A DNA stretch of 34,795 nt from Brevundimonas sp. MYb52 (GCF_002979535.1 NZ_PCPB01000020.1:1-34795), one strand, 5' to 3'. Counted from the stretch's first letter, positions 1 through 9,398 are shown. The notes: generated from the letters alone by a model not told the origin. Made by a program: numbers and translations.

Positions 1-2145
1 CCTCCGCCGCCTCCGCCGCCTCCGCCCGCGTCGCCTTCCGAAAGCTCCGCCGAGTACCAGCGCAACTTCGGCGTCGTGAATACTGGCGCCATCGCTGCGT
101 GGAAGACTGGGGCGACCGGACGGGGAATCACGGTCAGCGTGGTCGACAGCGGCATCAAGCTGGACCACCAGGATCTGGCGGTGAACATTTCGTCGCGCTC
201 AACCGACATCATCTCCGGCCGCAACCAGCCGCACGGCCCCGATAGCCACGGCACCGGCGTATCCGGCGTCATCGCCGCCGCCTTCAACGGCTATGGCACG
301 GTCGGGGTCGCCTATAATTCGACTATTCTTTCGATCCGCGCCGACGTCAGCGACTGCGAAAAGCCCGAGGACACGGTCTGCTTCAAGGGCGGCGATCTGG
401 CCCGCGCCCTGGACTACGCCGTGCAGAACGGCGCCAAGATCATCAACCTATCGCTGGGCGGCGAGGGTCCGCTGGGCGGCGCCTTCGAGGCCGCATTGCA
501 GCGCGCCATCAACGCCGGGGTCGTCTTCGCCATCGCTTCAGGCAATGCGGCCGGGGCCAACCCGGAATGGCCGGGGCGTTACGCCAGCGACCCTCGGTTC
601 GCCGGCGGGATCATCGTCACGGGCGCCCACGACAACGCCAATCAGATCGCCGACTTCTCAAACCGCGCCGGTGTTTCCCAGACCTACTTCCTGTCCGCGC
701 CAGGGGTTCAGATCTACACGGATTGCGAAGGAACCTCCTGCTGGGTCGCCAACGGCACCTCCTTCGCCTCGCCCGCCGTGGCGGGGGCTCTGGCCTTGTT
801 GCTGGAAGCCTTCCCCAACCTCACGGGCCGCGAAGCCGTCGAGATCCTGCTGCGCACAGCGCGGGACGCGGGCGACCAGGGCGACGACATAGTCTATGGC
901 CGCGGTCTGCTGGACATCGCCCAGGCCTTCCAACCGGTCGGCGCCACCTCCTCGCCTCAGGCCACCGGCTCGGCAGTGCGGGTCGCCATCGAGCCGGGCG
1001 CCTATGTCGGCGGTCCGTTCGGCGACGCCATGGGCCGCACACAGGCCCTGAACACCATCGGCTATGACGAGTACGAACGCCTGTTTCGCATCGATATGGG
1101 CGAGGCCTGGCGCATGGCCCCGCGCCGCAGCTATCAGCCGGAAAACCCCACGCCGATGCGCCAGTCGCAGGTGACGATGGACGGCCCCGGCGGGGCGAAG
1201 CTGTCGCTGATCGCCGCCGCCCCAGTCGCCACGCCCGAGCCGATCCTGAACCGCTACACCCCCTTCGACGCCCCCTGGTTGGGCGACGAGATCAAGCAGG
1301 AAGCCCTGTTCGATGTCACCGCTGGCCGCATGTCGTTCGCCGCCTGGCAGGGCAAGGGCGGGTCGCGCTCGCCCTTCCGTACCGGCTCGGGCGACGGCTT
1401 CGCCGCCCTGGCCCAGGCCGATCACGCTATTCGCGGGGCCATGGTCTTCGATGGGCTAGGCTTCGGTCCCCTGACCGTCAGCGCCGAGACCGGGGCCGGC
1501 GACCGCCGCGCGCCCCTGCGCTCGGTCGAGCAGGACGTGTCGTCCTACGCCCGCGCGGCGCTGGACTGGCGCGGCGAACGCGGCGGCCTGTCGCTCAGCA
1601 TGGGGGCCCTGGACGAGAAGATGGGGCCGCTGGGCGCCTATATGCCGACGCGCTCGGACTTCGCCCTGCCGTCACGCACCCGCTTTGCGGCCTTTGGCGG
1701 CGACCTGTCGCTGGGTCATGGCCTGGTGTTGAGCGGCGAGGCCGGTTTCGGCCGCACCGAGATCGAGGGCCGGTTCCTGAACCTGTCCAGCGCCGCCGTC
1801 AGCTCGACCTGGCGCATGGCCCTGCAGTCGGATTGCCCGTCGTGGGCGCTCGGTTGCAGCCGCCTGACCTGGGAAATTTCCCAGCCGCTGCGGATCGAGA
1901 GCGGGACCTTCAGCGCCTCCCTGGCCGATGTACCGCTGGAATACTTCGACCCCGTCACCTTCTCTGAGCGCCGCTTCTCGGCCAGCCCCTCGGGGCGTCA
2001 GATCGACTTCTCCGTGCGCAGCCTGCACCCCCTGCCCGGCGGGTCCATGCTGCAACTGGAGGCCGTGGCCAGCCGCGACGAGCAGCACCGCGCGGGCGCG
2101 CCGACCGGCTACGCCCTGCTGGGCAGTTGGCGACGCGGCTTCTGA
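1..2145 (+). CDS. S8 (subtilisin-like) serine peptidase with beta-rich, outer-membrane-like C-terminal region; 5' end outside window
   Basis: The reading frame is open from base 1, so the signal peptide and true start lie upstream. The first visible residues are nine prolines and then a short Ser/Ala linker. A GTG at 76 opens the recognisable domain but is unlikely to be the start. Counting from that GTG, the catalytic triad is Asp24 (VVDSGI), His58 (SHGTGVSG) and Ser229 (NGTSFASPAVAG), so the peptidase domain (about residues 1-285) looks active. The remaining 400 residues are Gly/Ala-rich with alternating hydrophobic residues and end in Trp-Arg-Arg-Gly-Phe. A terminal Phe is usual for outer-membrane beta-barrels. 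This layout (export signal, Pro linker, S8 domain, barrel-like tail) resembles subtilisin autotransporters. Passenger release or surface display is inference. A shared hairpin terminator follows. Confidence 0.88.
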   Translation, partial: PPPPPPPPPASPSESSAEYQRNFGVVNTGAIAAWKTGATGRGITVSVVDSGIKLDHQDLAVNISSRSTDIISGRNQPHGPDSHGTGVSGVIAAAFNGYGTVGVAYNSTILSIRADVSDCEKPEDTVCFKGGDLARALDYAVQNGAKIINLSLGGEGPLGGAFEAALQRAINAGVVFAIASGNAAGANPEWPGRYASDPRFAGGIIVTGAHDNANQIADFSNRAGVSQTYFLSAPGVQIYTDCEGTSCWVANGTSFASPAVAGALALLLEAFPNLTGREAVEILLRTARDAGDQGDDIVYGRGLLDIAQAFQPVGATSSPQATGSAVRVAIEPGAYVGGPFGDAMGRTQALNTIGYDEYERLFRIDMGEAWRMAPRRSYQPENPTPMRQSQVTMDGPGGAKLSLIAAAPVATPEPILNRYTPFDAPWLGDEIKQEALFDVTAGRMSFAAWQGKGGSRSPFRTGSGDGFAALAQADHAIRGAMVFDGLGFGPLTVSAETGAGDRRAPLRSVEQDVSSYARAALDWRGERGGLSLSMGALDEKMGPLGAYMPTRSDFALPSRTRFAAFGGDLSLGHGLVLSGEAGFGRTEIEGRFLNLSSAAVSSTWRMALQSDCPSWALGCSRLTWEISQPLRIESGTFSASLADVPLEYFDPVTFSERRFSASPSGRQIDFSVRSLHPLPGGSMLQLEAVASRDEQHRAGAPTGYALLGSWRRGF

Positions 2146-2166
2146 TCCAGAAGCGCCAGACATGAG

Positions 2167-2197
2167 AAAGGCCGGCGGATCGCTCCGCCGGCCTTTT
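2167..2197. terminator. Bidirectional rho-independent terminator between convergent genes
   Basis: A stem (GCCGGCGGA against TCCGCCGGC, four-base loop TCGC) is preceded by AAA and followed by TTTT, so it can act on both strands. It lies between the S8 peptidase (+) and the thiolase (-). Confidence 0.85.
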
Positions 2198-2222
2198 GCA
2201 TTTCAGCCTGTGGCGCGAGGCC

Positions 2223-3452
<1,230 letters not shown>

Positions 3453-3458
3453 TCACCT

Positions 3459-3472
3459 TTCGCAAGTGCGAA
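3459..3472. promoter_or_regulatory. Perfect dyad in the phaA / hlyIII divergent promoter region
   Basis: TTCGCA-AG-TGCGAA is an exact 6-2-6 palindrome in the 149-base gap between the divergent starts (3395 and 3545). A second partly overlapping dyad (CGAAGT...ACTTCG) spans 3469-3485. A repressor site is plausible, but the protein is unknown. PhaR is a candidate only because its gene lies next door. Confidence 0.35.
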
Positions 3473-3544
3473 GTTCAGCACTTCGTCATCATCAGGGCGC
3501 AATCTGACGGGAACGATCCTCACGGCGAACGCTTTTCAGGAGTG

Positions 3545-4255
3545 ATGCTGGTGCGGGTGAAATCCTTGGCGAGACGGGTGTGGACGCCCGACGACCTCGA
3601 TATGATCGAGCACTATCAGTCGCGCGCCGAGCGTCTGGCCGATCTGTGGGTCCACATCGTAGGCCTGGGACTGGCGGCGGTCGGCGGCGTCATCCTGGCG
3701 GTCCTGGCCGGGCTCTACAGCGGCATCAGCGCGGTCGTGGCCACTGCCATCTACGCCGTCTGCCTGCTAGCCATGCTGACGGCCTCGACCATCTACAACC
3801 AGACCCATCCCTGCGCCGCCCGCCCCGTGCTGCGGCGACTGGACGAGGCGGCCATCTTCCTGATGATCGCCGGCAGCTACACCCCCTTCACCACCCAGAG
3901 GTTCGAGGGCGCCTGGTCGATCGGCTTCACCCTGGCCGTCTGGCTGATGGCCCTGACCGGGGTCGGGGTGAAGATGTTCGCCCCGCGCATTTCCGACGTC
4001 TTCTGGAGCGGGGTCTATGTCCTGTTCGGCTGGGTGGCGATCTTTGCACTGAAGCCGATGATCGAGACGGTGCATCCGCTGGCGCTGGGCCTGCTGGTGG
4101 CGGGCGGTCTGATCTACACCTCGGGCGTCTTCGTCTTCATCAGCCAGAAGGTGAAATTCCGCCGCGCGATCTGGCATGGGTTCGTCGTCGCCGGGGCTGG
4201 CGTGCACTGGGCCGCCATCCTGATCGGGGTGGTTCTGGCGCCCGGCGCGGCCTGA
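3545..4255 (+). CDS. Hemolysin III / YqfA (PAQR-like) family integral membrane protein
   Basis: About 236 residues with seven predicted hydrophobic segments. Family signatures are visible in order: an N-terminal region (about residues 15-35) before the first helix, ASTIYNQTHP at the end of helix 2-3, LDEAAIFLMIAGSYTPF in the middle, and a final helix with WHGFVVAGAGVHW carrying two His. In PAQR proteins the SxxxH, Asp and HxxxH residues form a metal site. Here the usual His after STxY is Asn, with a His three residues later, so the site may be altered or shifted. AGGAG at 3538-3542 lies very close to the ATG at 3545; GTG at 3551 would give more normal spacing and cannot be excluded. The name hemolysin is historical and no toxin role should be read from it. 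Confidence 0.85.
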   Translation: MLVRVKSLARRVWTPDDLDMIEHYQSRAERLADLWVHIVGLGLAAVGGVILAVLAGLYSGISAVVATAIYAVCLLAMLTASTIYNQTHPCAARPVLRRLDEAAIFLMIAGSYTPFTTQRFEGAWSIGFTLAVWLMALTGVGVKMFAPRISDVFWSGVYVLFGWVAIFALKPMIETVHPLALGLLVAGGLIYTSGVFVFISQKVKFRRAIWHGFVVAGAGVHWAAILIGVVLAPGAA

Positions 4256-4284
4256 CCGAAAAGCGCCCTCTGGCCTTCGCGCGC

Positions 4285-4317
4285 GCAACGCGTGATAGTG
4301 CGGCGTTGCAACAACGC
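4285..4317. promoter_or_regulatory. Repeated GCAACGC / GCGTTGC dyads just upstream of phaR
   Basis: GCAACGC (4285-4291) faces GCGTTGC (4303-4309). The latter also forms a 6-3-6 palindrome GCGTTG-CAA-CAACGC (4303-4317). The array ends 10 bases before the proposed GTG start at 4328, a position suited to autorepression. PhaR proteins are known autoregulators; binding here is inference. Confidence 0.4.
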
Positions 4318-4327
4318 GAGAACAAGC

Positions 4328-4954
4328 GTGAACGACAAGAAATCCGAGGGCGGAAAAACCCGTGACGGCGTGGTCGTCATCAAGAAGTATGCGAACCGGC
4401 GGCTCTATAACACCGCCACCAGCGCCTATGTGACGCTGGAAGACCTGGCGCAGATGGTGCGCGAGGGGGTCGAATTTGTCGTCTATGACGCCAAGACCAA
4501 TGACGAGCTGACGCGTCAGATCCTGACCCAGATCATCTTCGAGGAAGAAAGCCGCGGCGAGGCCCTGCTGCCGGTGCAGTTCCTGCGTCAGCTGATCGGC
4601 TTCTACGGCAACTCGATGCAGTCGGTCCTGCCCTCCTATCTGGAGATGTCGCTGGACAGCTTCACGCGCCAGCAGGAACAGTTGCGCAGCCAATTCAGTC
4701 GCGCCTTCGCCGGCGCGCCCGGCGGCGGCCTGATGGAAGAGGCCGTGCGCCAGAACATGGCCATGTTCGAACGGGCCATGAAGATGTTCCCTGGCATGGC
4801 CGCCTATGGCCGTCCCGAAGCCGAGCCTGACAAGGCCGCCGAGCCTGAGCCGGCGCCCAAGGCGGCGTCGGCGGACCCCGCCCTGGACGAAATGCGTCGC
4901 CAGATGGACGAGATGCGCGCCCAGATCGACCGCCTGGCCGGCGCCGGAAAATGA
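4328..4954 (+). CDS. phaR: PHB synthesis regulator PhaR
   Basis: A 208-residue DNA- and PHB-binding repressor. In other bacteria it senses PHB granules and represses phasin and its own gene. The N-terminal regulator domain is clear: VIKKYANRRLYNTATS near residues 18-33, then YVTLEDLAQMVREG and VYDAKTNDELTRQIL, which is the family hallmark. A second PHB-accumulation domain (about 75-120, QFLRQLIGFYGNSMQSVLP) follows. The tail has an Ala/Pro/Glu linker and a short heptad-like end (MRRQMDEMRAQIDRL) suited to oligomerisation. GTG at 4328 is chosen because it gives the usual short charged lead-in; the alternative GTG at 4292 would run through the dyad array. The stop overlaps the next gene as ATGA. 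Confidence 0.92.
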   Translation: MNDKKSEGGKTRDGVVVIKKYANRRLYNTATSAYVTLEDLAQMVREGVEFVVYDAKTNDELTRQILTQIIFEEESRGEALLPVQFLRQLIGFYGNSMQSVLPSYLEMSLDSFTRQQEQLRSQFSRAFAGAPGGGLMEEAVRQNMAMFERAMKMFPGMAAYGRPEAEPDKAAEPEPAPKAASADPALDEMRRQMDEMRAQIDRLAGAGK

Positions 4955-5319
4955 CCGACGGCGTGCGCCCGGTCGGCCCGCTGGAGGGGCCCACGGTGCA
5001 GGAACGCCGCGAGGGCGACCGGCGCGAACGGGACCGCCGCGCCGCCAAGGCTGAGGCCGAAGCTGAAAAAGCTCGCGCCCTGGTCCCGGCGGGCGAGCGG
5101 GTCGATCATGCCGCCTCCCCGGCAAAGCCTGCCGTGTCGCCCCTCGCCCCGCCAGCCCTGTTCGCCGCCCAGGTTCTTGGCCAGAAGGGACAGAAGCGCG
5201 GACTGAAGGGCGGACCGCCGGTGCTGGACGCGGCCCGTTCCACCTATCTGGGCGCGGAATACTCGGGCCAGCGCGACCGTCGCCCCCGCGTGGGCAAGGC
5301 GAAGCAGACCGAAATCTAG
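4951..5319 (+). CDS. Conserved-looking small basic protein translationally coupled to phaR
   Basis: A 122-residue protein that I do not recognise. Its ATG overlaps the phaR stop by four bases (ATGA), which argues for translational coupling and reality. The first half is highly charged (QERREGDRRERDRRAAKAEA) and probably helical. A Pro/Ala linker leads to a C-terminal patch (ALFAAQVLGQKGQKRGLKGG, then LDAARSTYLGAEYSG) that looks like a conserved motif. There is no signal peptide or membrane segment. Position suggests a link to PHB or to envelope housekeeping, but nothing in the sequence assigns a role. Confidence 0.7.
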   Translation: MTDGVRPVGPLEGPTVQERREGDRRERDRRAAKAEAEAEKARALVPAGERVDHAASPAKPAVSPLAPPALFAAQVLGQKGQKRGLKGGPPVLDAARSTYLGAEYSGQRDRRPRVGKAKQTEI

Positions 5320-5382
5320 GGCGCCCCGTTTGATGGCATGGCGCTTGCGACGGCTCCGGCGTCTTCGACCGGAGTTTCGCCC

Positions 5383-5457
5383 ATGGCCGTCCTCAACCTC
5401 GCTGCCCGCCTGTTCGACGTGACCGTGGTCGCCCTGGTCTTCGTCGCCTTCAGCTAG
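5383..5457 (+). CDS. Possible 24-residue single-helix membrane peptide
   Basis: ATG at 5383 is preceded by GGAG at 5371-5374 with eight-base spacing, and the frame encodes a short amphipathic start followed by VTVVALVFVAFS and a TAG stop. The peptide would be a single membrane helix. Against it, the GGAG is also the 3' arm of a hairpin (CTCCGG 5354-5359 with CCGGAG 5369-5374) followed by TTT, which could simply be the terminator of the phaR operon. Both readings fit. Confidence 0.35.
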   Translation: MAVLNLAARLFDVTVVALVFVAFS

Positions 5458-5466
5458 CTCAATGAC

Positions 5467-5892
5467 TCAGCGGGGGTTCATGTCGAAGTCGCGCCGCGAG
5501 GCGATGATGGTGACGATGAAGCCCGCCAGCACGTCCAGCAGCACCATGGTCAGGATCAGGAAGAAGACCGATCCTGCAAAACCCGGCAGCAGCAGAAACT
5601 CGACCAAACAGACCACGAACAGCGCCATCGACAGGGCGTGATTGACGATGGCCACCCGCTGGCTGGAGGTCGACTTCAGCAGTTCGACAAACAGCAGGAT
5701 CAGCGACAGGAAGAGGATCAGCTCGCCTATGCTGATGCTCCAGCTCGCGCCCGAGGTCATGGGCACGCGGAACAGCACCTCATCCAGCACCGCCGACGGT
5801 CCGAGCAGGGGATCGACACCGGCCCCGCCCAGCAGGATCACCAGATTGTAGATCACGACCGGCACGATCAGCAGCGGTATGGCGATCAGCAT
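5467..5892 (-). CDS. Small four-helix membrane protein of unknown function
   Basis: 141 residues with hydrophobic segments near residues 3-22, 50-70, 83-105 and 108-130. A polar loop between the first two (DPLLGPSAVLDEVLFRVPM) is probably periplasmic. The end is basic and Arg-rich (SRRDFDMNPR), which suggests a cytoplasmic C-terminus. GGAGGGG lies eight bases before the ATG, a strong ribosome binding site. It is on the same strand as the GT2 gene but 68 bases downstream of it, with a palindrome between. I recognise no family motif. Confidence 0.75.
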   Translation of the reverse strand: MLIAIPLLIVPVVIYNLVILLGGAGVDPLLGPSAVLDEVLFRVPMTSGASWSISIGELILFLSLILLFVELLKSTSSQRVAIVNHALSMALFVVCLVEFLLLPGFAGSVFFLILTMVLLDVLAGFIVTIIASRRDFDMNPR

Positions 5893-5937
5893 GGGCGGCC
5901 CCTCCAGATCGCTTTGCTTAACCCTGTTTCCCGCGCA

Positions 5938-5951
5938 CGACCATATGGTCG
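5938..5951. repeat. Perfect 14-base palindrome between GT2 and membrane-protein genes
   Basis: CGACCATATGGTCG is self-complementary, with short flanking GC complementarity. As RNA it gives a compact hairpin just after the GT2 stop and may mark transcript processing or weak termination. There is no T tract on either side. Confidence 0.4.
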
Positions 5952-5959
5952 CGGTTCGG

Positions 5960-6697
5960 TCAGAACTCGCTGATGGCGCCCGGACGCCGCGAGCGCGACT
6001 TCAGCCACATCACGCCCAGCAGGTCCGAGAAGGAGGCCCGCAGCCGCCCCCAGTTGGTGTATTTCGACTGGCCCGTCTCACGGTGCCGGTGATCGACGTC
6101 GAGGTAGCGGTTCTCATAGCCCTCGCGGATCGTCAGGGCCGGCAGGTAGCGGTGGATGTGATCGAAGTAGGGCAGACGCAGGAAGACGTCGCGACGGAAG
6201 GCCTTCAGCCCGCAGCCGGTATCATCGGCGTCGTCGGACAGCAGCTTGCGACGGATGCGGTTGGCCCAGATCGAGGCCTGGCGCTTGGCGTTCGAGTCCT
6301 GACGCTTGGCGCGCACGCCGCCGACCAGGGCGACATTGGCGGGCGCGGCGATCAGGGCGTCGGCCAGGCGCGGCGCGTCAGCGGGCGGGTTCTGGCCGTC
6401 GCCGTCCAGGGTGACGACGATGGGCGCGCGCGCCGCCAGGACGCCGGTGCGCACGGCGCGGCTCTGTCCCGCATTGGTCGCGTGCGACAGCACCCGCAGG
6501 GCGGGCAGTTCCGCCATCGCCGCCTGCAGTTCGGCCAGGGTCGAATCGCGGCTGGCGTCGTTGACGAAGATCATCTCATAGGACCGACCGGCGAAGGCCT
6601 CGGCGATCTCGCGCGCCAAGGGCACGGCCGCGCCGGATTCGTCATGCACCGGCACGACGACGGAGATTTCAGGGGTGGAAGCGAGGCTGTCGGTCAT
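5960..6697 (-). CDS. GT2 glycosyltransferase, dolichol/polyprenyl-phosphate mannosyltransferase (DPM1/ArnC)-like
   Basis: 245 residues of a GT-A fold. ISVVVPVHDE starts the nucleotide-binding strand, FVNDASRDST follows, and the metal-binding Asp98-Gly-Asp100 lies in TLDGDGQNPP. DDTGCGLKAFRRDVF and HRYLPAL are acceptor-side motifs typical of enzymes that move a sugar from a nucleotide to polyprenyl phosphate. There are no C-terminal membrane helices, as in the soluble DPM1 type. The start at 6697 removes a poorly conserved 20-residue lead. The divergent neighbour is a polyprenyl-phosphate-sugar-using GT39 protein, so the pair likely makes and then spends a lipid-linked sugar. The sugar itself cannot be read from the sequence. 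Confidence 0.88.
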   Translation of the reverse strand: MTDSLASTPEISVVVPVHDESGAAVPLAREIAEAFAGRSYEMIFVNDASRDSTLAELQAAMAELPALRVLSHATNAGQSRAVRTGVLAARAPIVVTLDGDGQNPPADAPRLADALIAAPANVALVGGVRAKRQDSNAKRQASIWANRIRRKLLSDDADDTGCGLKAFRRDVFLRLPYFDHIHRYLPALTIREGYENRYLDVDHRHRETGQSKYTNWGRLRASFSDLLGVMWLKSRSRRPGAISEF

Positions 6698-6801
6698 CGT
6701 CGCTCTGTAGCGCATCGTCGGGCCGGAGGAAAACCGGGCCGCGCGAAGAGGTTGCAAGCTGAAGCTTCCGGCGAGCGGCGTCGGCGTGATACGACAGCGC
6801 C

Positions 6802-8475
6802 ATGAACCGCCCGAACCTGGATCACCTCATCGCCGGCTGGCGCGGCCCCGTTCTGGCGGCCCTGCTCGCCCTGCTCGCCGGCCTGCCTAGCCTGATGCTG
6901 CTGCCGCCCCTGGACCGCGACGAAAGCCGCTTCGCCCAGGCGACGGCCCAGATGCTGGAAAGCGGCGACTATGTCGACATCCGCTTCCAGGACGAACCGC
7001 GCTGGAAAAAGCCAGTCGGCATCTACTGGATGCAGGCCGTGGCCGTCGGTCTGACCTCGGACGTCGAAGACCGCAACATCCAGCCCTATCGCCTGCCGTC
7101 GCTGTTCGGGGCCATGCTGGCCGCCTGGGCCGTGGCCTGGGCGGGCGCCGCCCTGTTCGGCAATCGCGCAGGTTTCCTGGCCGGAGCCATGCTGGGCGCG
7201 ACCTTCCTGCTGTCATCCGAAGCGGGCATCGCCAAGACCGACGCCATGCTGTGCGGCCTGACCACCCTGTCGATGGCGGCCCTGGCGCGGATCTATATGG
7301 CGACGCGGGCCAATGAGAAGCCGGTGCGCTGGCACAAGCTGCTGTTCTGGCTGGGCATCGGCCTGTCGATTCTGATCAAGGGGCCGATCGGGCTTTTGGT
7401 CGTGGCCCTGTCGATCATCGCCCTGTCGGTCTGGGACCGAAACATCAAGTGGCTGGGCAAGCTGGGCTGGGGTTGGGGCCTGCCTCTGGTGGCCCTGCTG
7501 GTCGGTCCCTGGGCCATCGCCATCACCATCGCCACGGACGGCGGCTTCTGGCGTGAAGCCATCGGCGGCGATCTGGCGCCCAAGCTGGCGGGCGCCCACG
7601 AAAGCCACGGCGGCTTCATCGGCATGTATGCCCTGCTGTCGCCCCTGCTGCTCTTCCCTGTCACCCTGATGCTGCCCGCCGCCCTGTCGACGGGCTGGCA
7701 TCGCCGCGCCGAGCCGGCCATCCGCTTCGCCGTCTGCTGGCTGGTGCCCGCCTGGCTGATGTTCGAGATCGCCCCGACCAAGCTGTGGCACTACACTCTG
7801 CCCACCTTCGGCGCGATCGCGCTTCTGGCCGCCGCCGCCCTGACCCAGCCGATCGGCAAGGTCTCGCGCATCGCGGGCGCCCTGCTGGGCCTGTTCGCCG
7901 CTGTCATCGTCTGCGCCATCACCGTCTACGGCCTGACCGAGTTCGGCCGCTCGACAGCCCAGACCTGGGCCACCGTGACCATCGTCTTCGCCGTCATGGC
8001 GGCGGCGGTCGGCGGCTTCTTGCTGGTCAACCGGGCGGCGATCACCGGGGTGCTGGCCGCCATCCTCTGCGGCGTCATCGCCCACGCCGGTCTGGCCGGG
8101 ACCATCCGTCAGTTGCGCCCCCTGTCCATCGCGCCGCGCTTGGTGAAAACCATGGAGTCGGCCGAGTTGAGCCCTGCTCAGGGCCGCTATCCGGGGCCGG
8201 TGGCCATCACCACCTTCCATGAACCCAGCTTCGTCTTCCTGACTGGGCGCGACACCCAGTTGACCGACGGCCCCGGCGCCGCCCGGGCCCTGGCCGAGGG
8301 GCGCCCCGCTATCGTCGAGGCCCATGACGACGAGGCCTTCCGCCGCGCCCTGGCGGATCTCGGCGCCGCTGGACGCGCTGTCGGCGTGGTCAGCGGTCAC
8401 AACTACTCCTCGGGCGACGACGTGCGTCTGACCGTCTATGCCCCCGCCGGGGCAGGCGAGCGGAGCGCGCGCTGA
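6802..8475 (+). CDS. GT39 / ArnT-like polytopic membrane glycosyltransferase
   Basis: 557 residues, about 12 membrane segments. The N-terminal loop after helix 1 carries LDRDESRFAQATAQMLESGD and DEPRWKKPVGIYWM, the diagnostic acidic motif of protein-mannosyl and ArnT-type transferases, in which the first Asp/Glu pair is catalytic. The last 110 residues are a soluble periplasmic-type domain (STFxEPSFVFLTGRD-like stretch). Such enzymes move a sugar from a polyprenyl phosphate to lipid A or to protein in the periplasm. The divergent GT2 gene 105 bases away is the probable donor-maker. The stop shares one base with the next start (TGATG). Confidence 0.88.
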   Translation: MNRPNLDHLIAGWRGPVLAALLALLAGLPSLMLLPPLDRDESRFAQATAQMLESGDYVDIRFQDEPRWKKPVGIYWMQAVAVGLTSDVEDRNIQPYRLPSLFGAMLAAWAVAWAGAALFGNRAGFLAGAMLGATFLLSSEAGIAKTDAMLCGLTTLSMAALARIYMATRANEKPVRWHKLLFWLGIGLSILIKGPIGLLVVALSIIALSVWDRNIKWLGKLGWGWGLPLVALLVGPWAIAITIATDGGFWREAIGGDLAPKLAGAHESHGGFIGMYALLSPLLLFPVTLMLPAALSTGWHRRAEPAIRFAVCWLVPAWLMFEIAPTKLWHYTLPTFGAIALLAAAALTQPIGKVSRIAGALLGLFAAVIVCAITVYGLTEFGRSTAQTWATVTIVFAVMAAAVGGFLLVNRAAITGVLAAILCGVIAHAGLAGTIRQLRPLSIAPRLVKTMESAELSPAQGRYPGPVAITTFHEPSFVFLTGRDTQLTDGPGAARALAEGRPAIVEAHDDEAFRRALADLGAAGRAVGVVSGHNYSSGDDVRLTVYAPAGAGERSAR

Positions 8476-9398
8476 TGGGTCGCTTCATCCAGATCGTCGA
8501 GGTCGGGCCCCGCGACGGCCTGCAGAACGAAAAGGCCGTGCTGAGCCCCGCCGTCCGGGCCGACTTCGTCCAGCGCCTCGAAACGGCGGGCGCCAAGCGC
8601 ATCGAAGCCGTCAGCTTCGTCCACCCCAAGTATGTGCCGCAGATGGCCGGCGCCGAAGAGGTCATGGCCGCCCTGCCCCCCGCCGAGGGTCACAGCCGCA
8701 TCGGCCTGGTTTTGAACGGCAAGGGCTATGACCGGGCGCTGGGCACGGCGGTGGACGAGGTCAATGTCGCCATGTCCGCCACCGACGGCTTCGGCCTCAA
8801 GAACCAGGGGCTGAACGTCGACCAACAGGTGCAGATGCTGTCCGACATCATGGCGGGTCGCGCCAATGCAGCAGGCGCGCCGGGCGCGACGCCCAAGCTG
8901 ACCGCCACCCTGTCCTGCGTCTGGGGCTGCCCCTTCGACGGCGAGGTCTCGGTCGAACAGGTCAGCCAACTGGTCGCCCGCATCGCCGCGCTCGGCGTCG
9001 AGGAAATCGCCCTGGCCGACACCATCGGCGTCGGCGATCCGTGGAGCGTGACCAAAAAGGTCGAGGCCGCTCGAAAGGCCGCGCCCGACGCGACCTTGCG
9101 CCTGCATTTCCACGACACCCGCAACACCGGCCTGGCCAACGCCTACGCCGGGGTCGAGGCGGGCGTGGACATCCTCGACGCCTCCGCCGGCGGCATCGGC
9201 GGCTGCCCGTTTGCACCGGGCGCGACCGGAAACATCGCCACCGAGGACCTCGTCTACATGCTGGAACGCGCCGGCTTCTCGACCGGCTACGACCTCGACC
9301 AACTGATCGAAAGCGCCCGCTGGATCGGTGGCCAGATCGACAAGCCCCGCCTCAGCGCCCTGAGCCGCGCAGGCGGTTGGCCGCAGACCAAGACCTGA
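8475..9398 (+). CDS. Hydroxymethylglutaryl-CoA lyase family protein
   Basis: 307 residues of the DRE-TIM metallolyase superfamily. VEVGPRDGLQNE (Arg13-Asp14) is the catalytic and metal-binding signature. HFHDTRNTG supplies the metal-ligand histidines and GGIGGCPFAPGATGN (Cys244) the catalytic loop Cys. HMG-CoA lyase cleaves HMG-CoA to acetoacetate and acetyl-CoA at the end of leucine degradation. All key residues are present, so an active lyase is likely, although related enzymes use other 3-hydroxyacyl-CoAs. Its one-base overlap with a membrane glycosyltransferase is metabolically odd, and no other leucine-pathway gene is in the window. Confidence 0.88.
   Translation: MGRFIQIVEVGPRDGLQNEKAVLSPAVRADFVQRLETAGAKRIEAVSFVHPKYVPQMAGAEEVMAALPPAEGHSRIGLVLNGKGYDRALGTAVDEVNVAMSATDGFGLKNQGLNVDQQVQMLSDIMAGRANAAGAPGATPKLTATLSCVWGCPFDGEVSVEQVSQLVARIAALGVEEIALADTIGVGDPWSVTKKVEAARKAAPDATLRLHFHDTRNTGLANAYAGVEAGVDILDASAGGIGGCPFAPGATGNIATEDLVYMLERAGFSTGYDLDQLIESARWIGGQIDKPRLSALSRAGGWPQTKT

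Noticed and set aside
1..30. CCTCCGCCG tandem repeat as a microsatellite or regulatory repeat
   Set aside because: It is the in-frame polyproline linker of the S8 peptidase.
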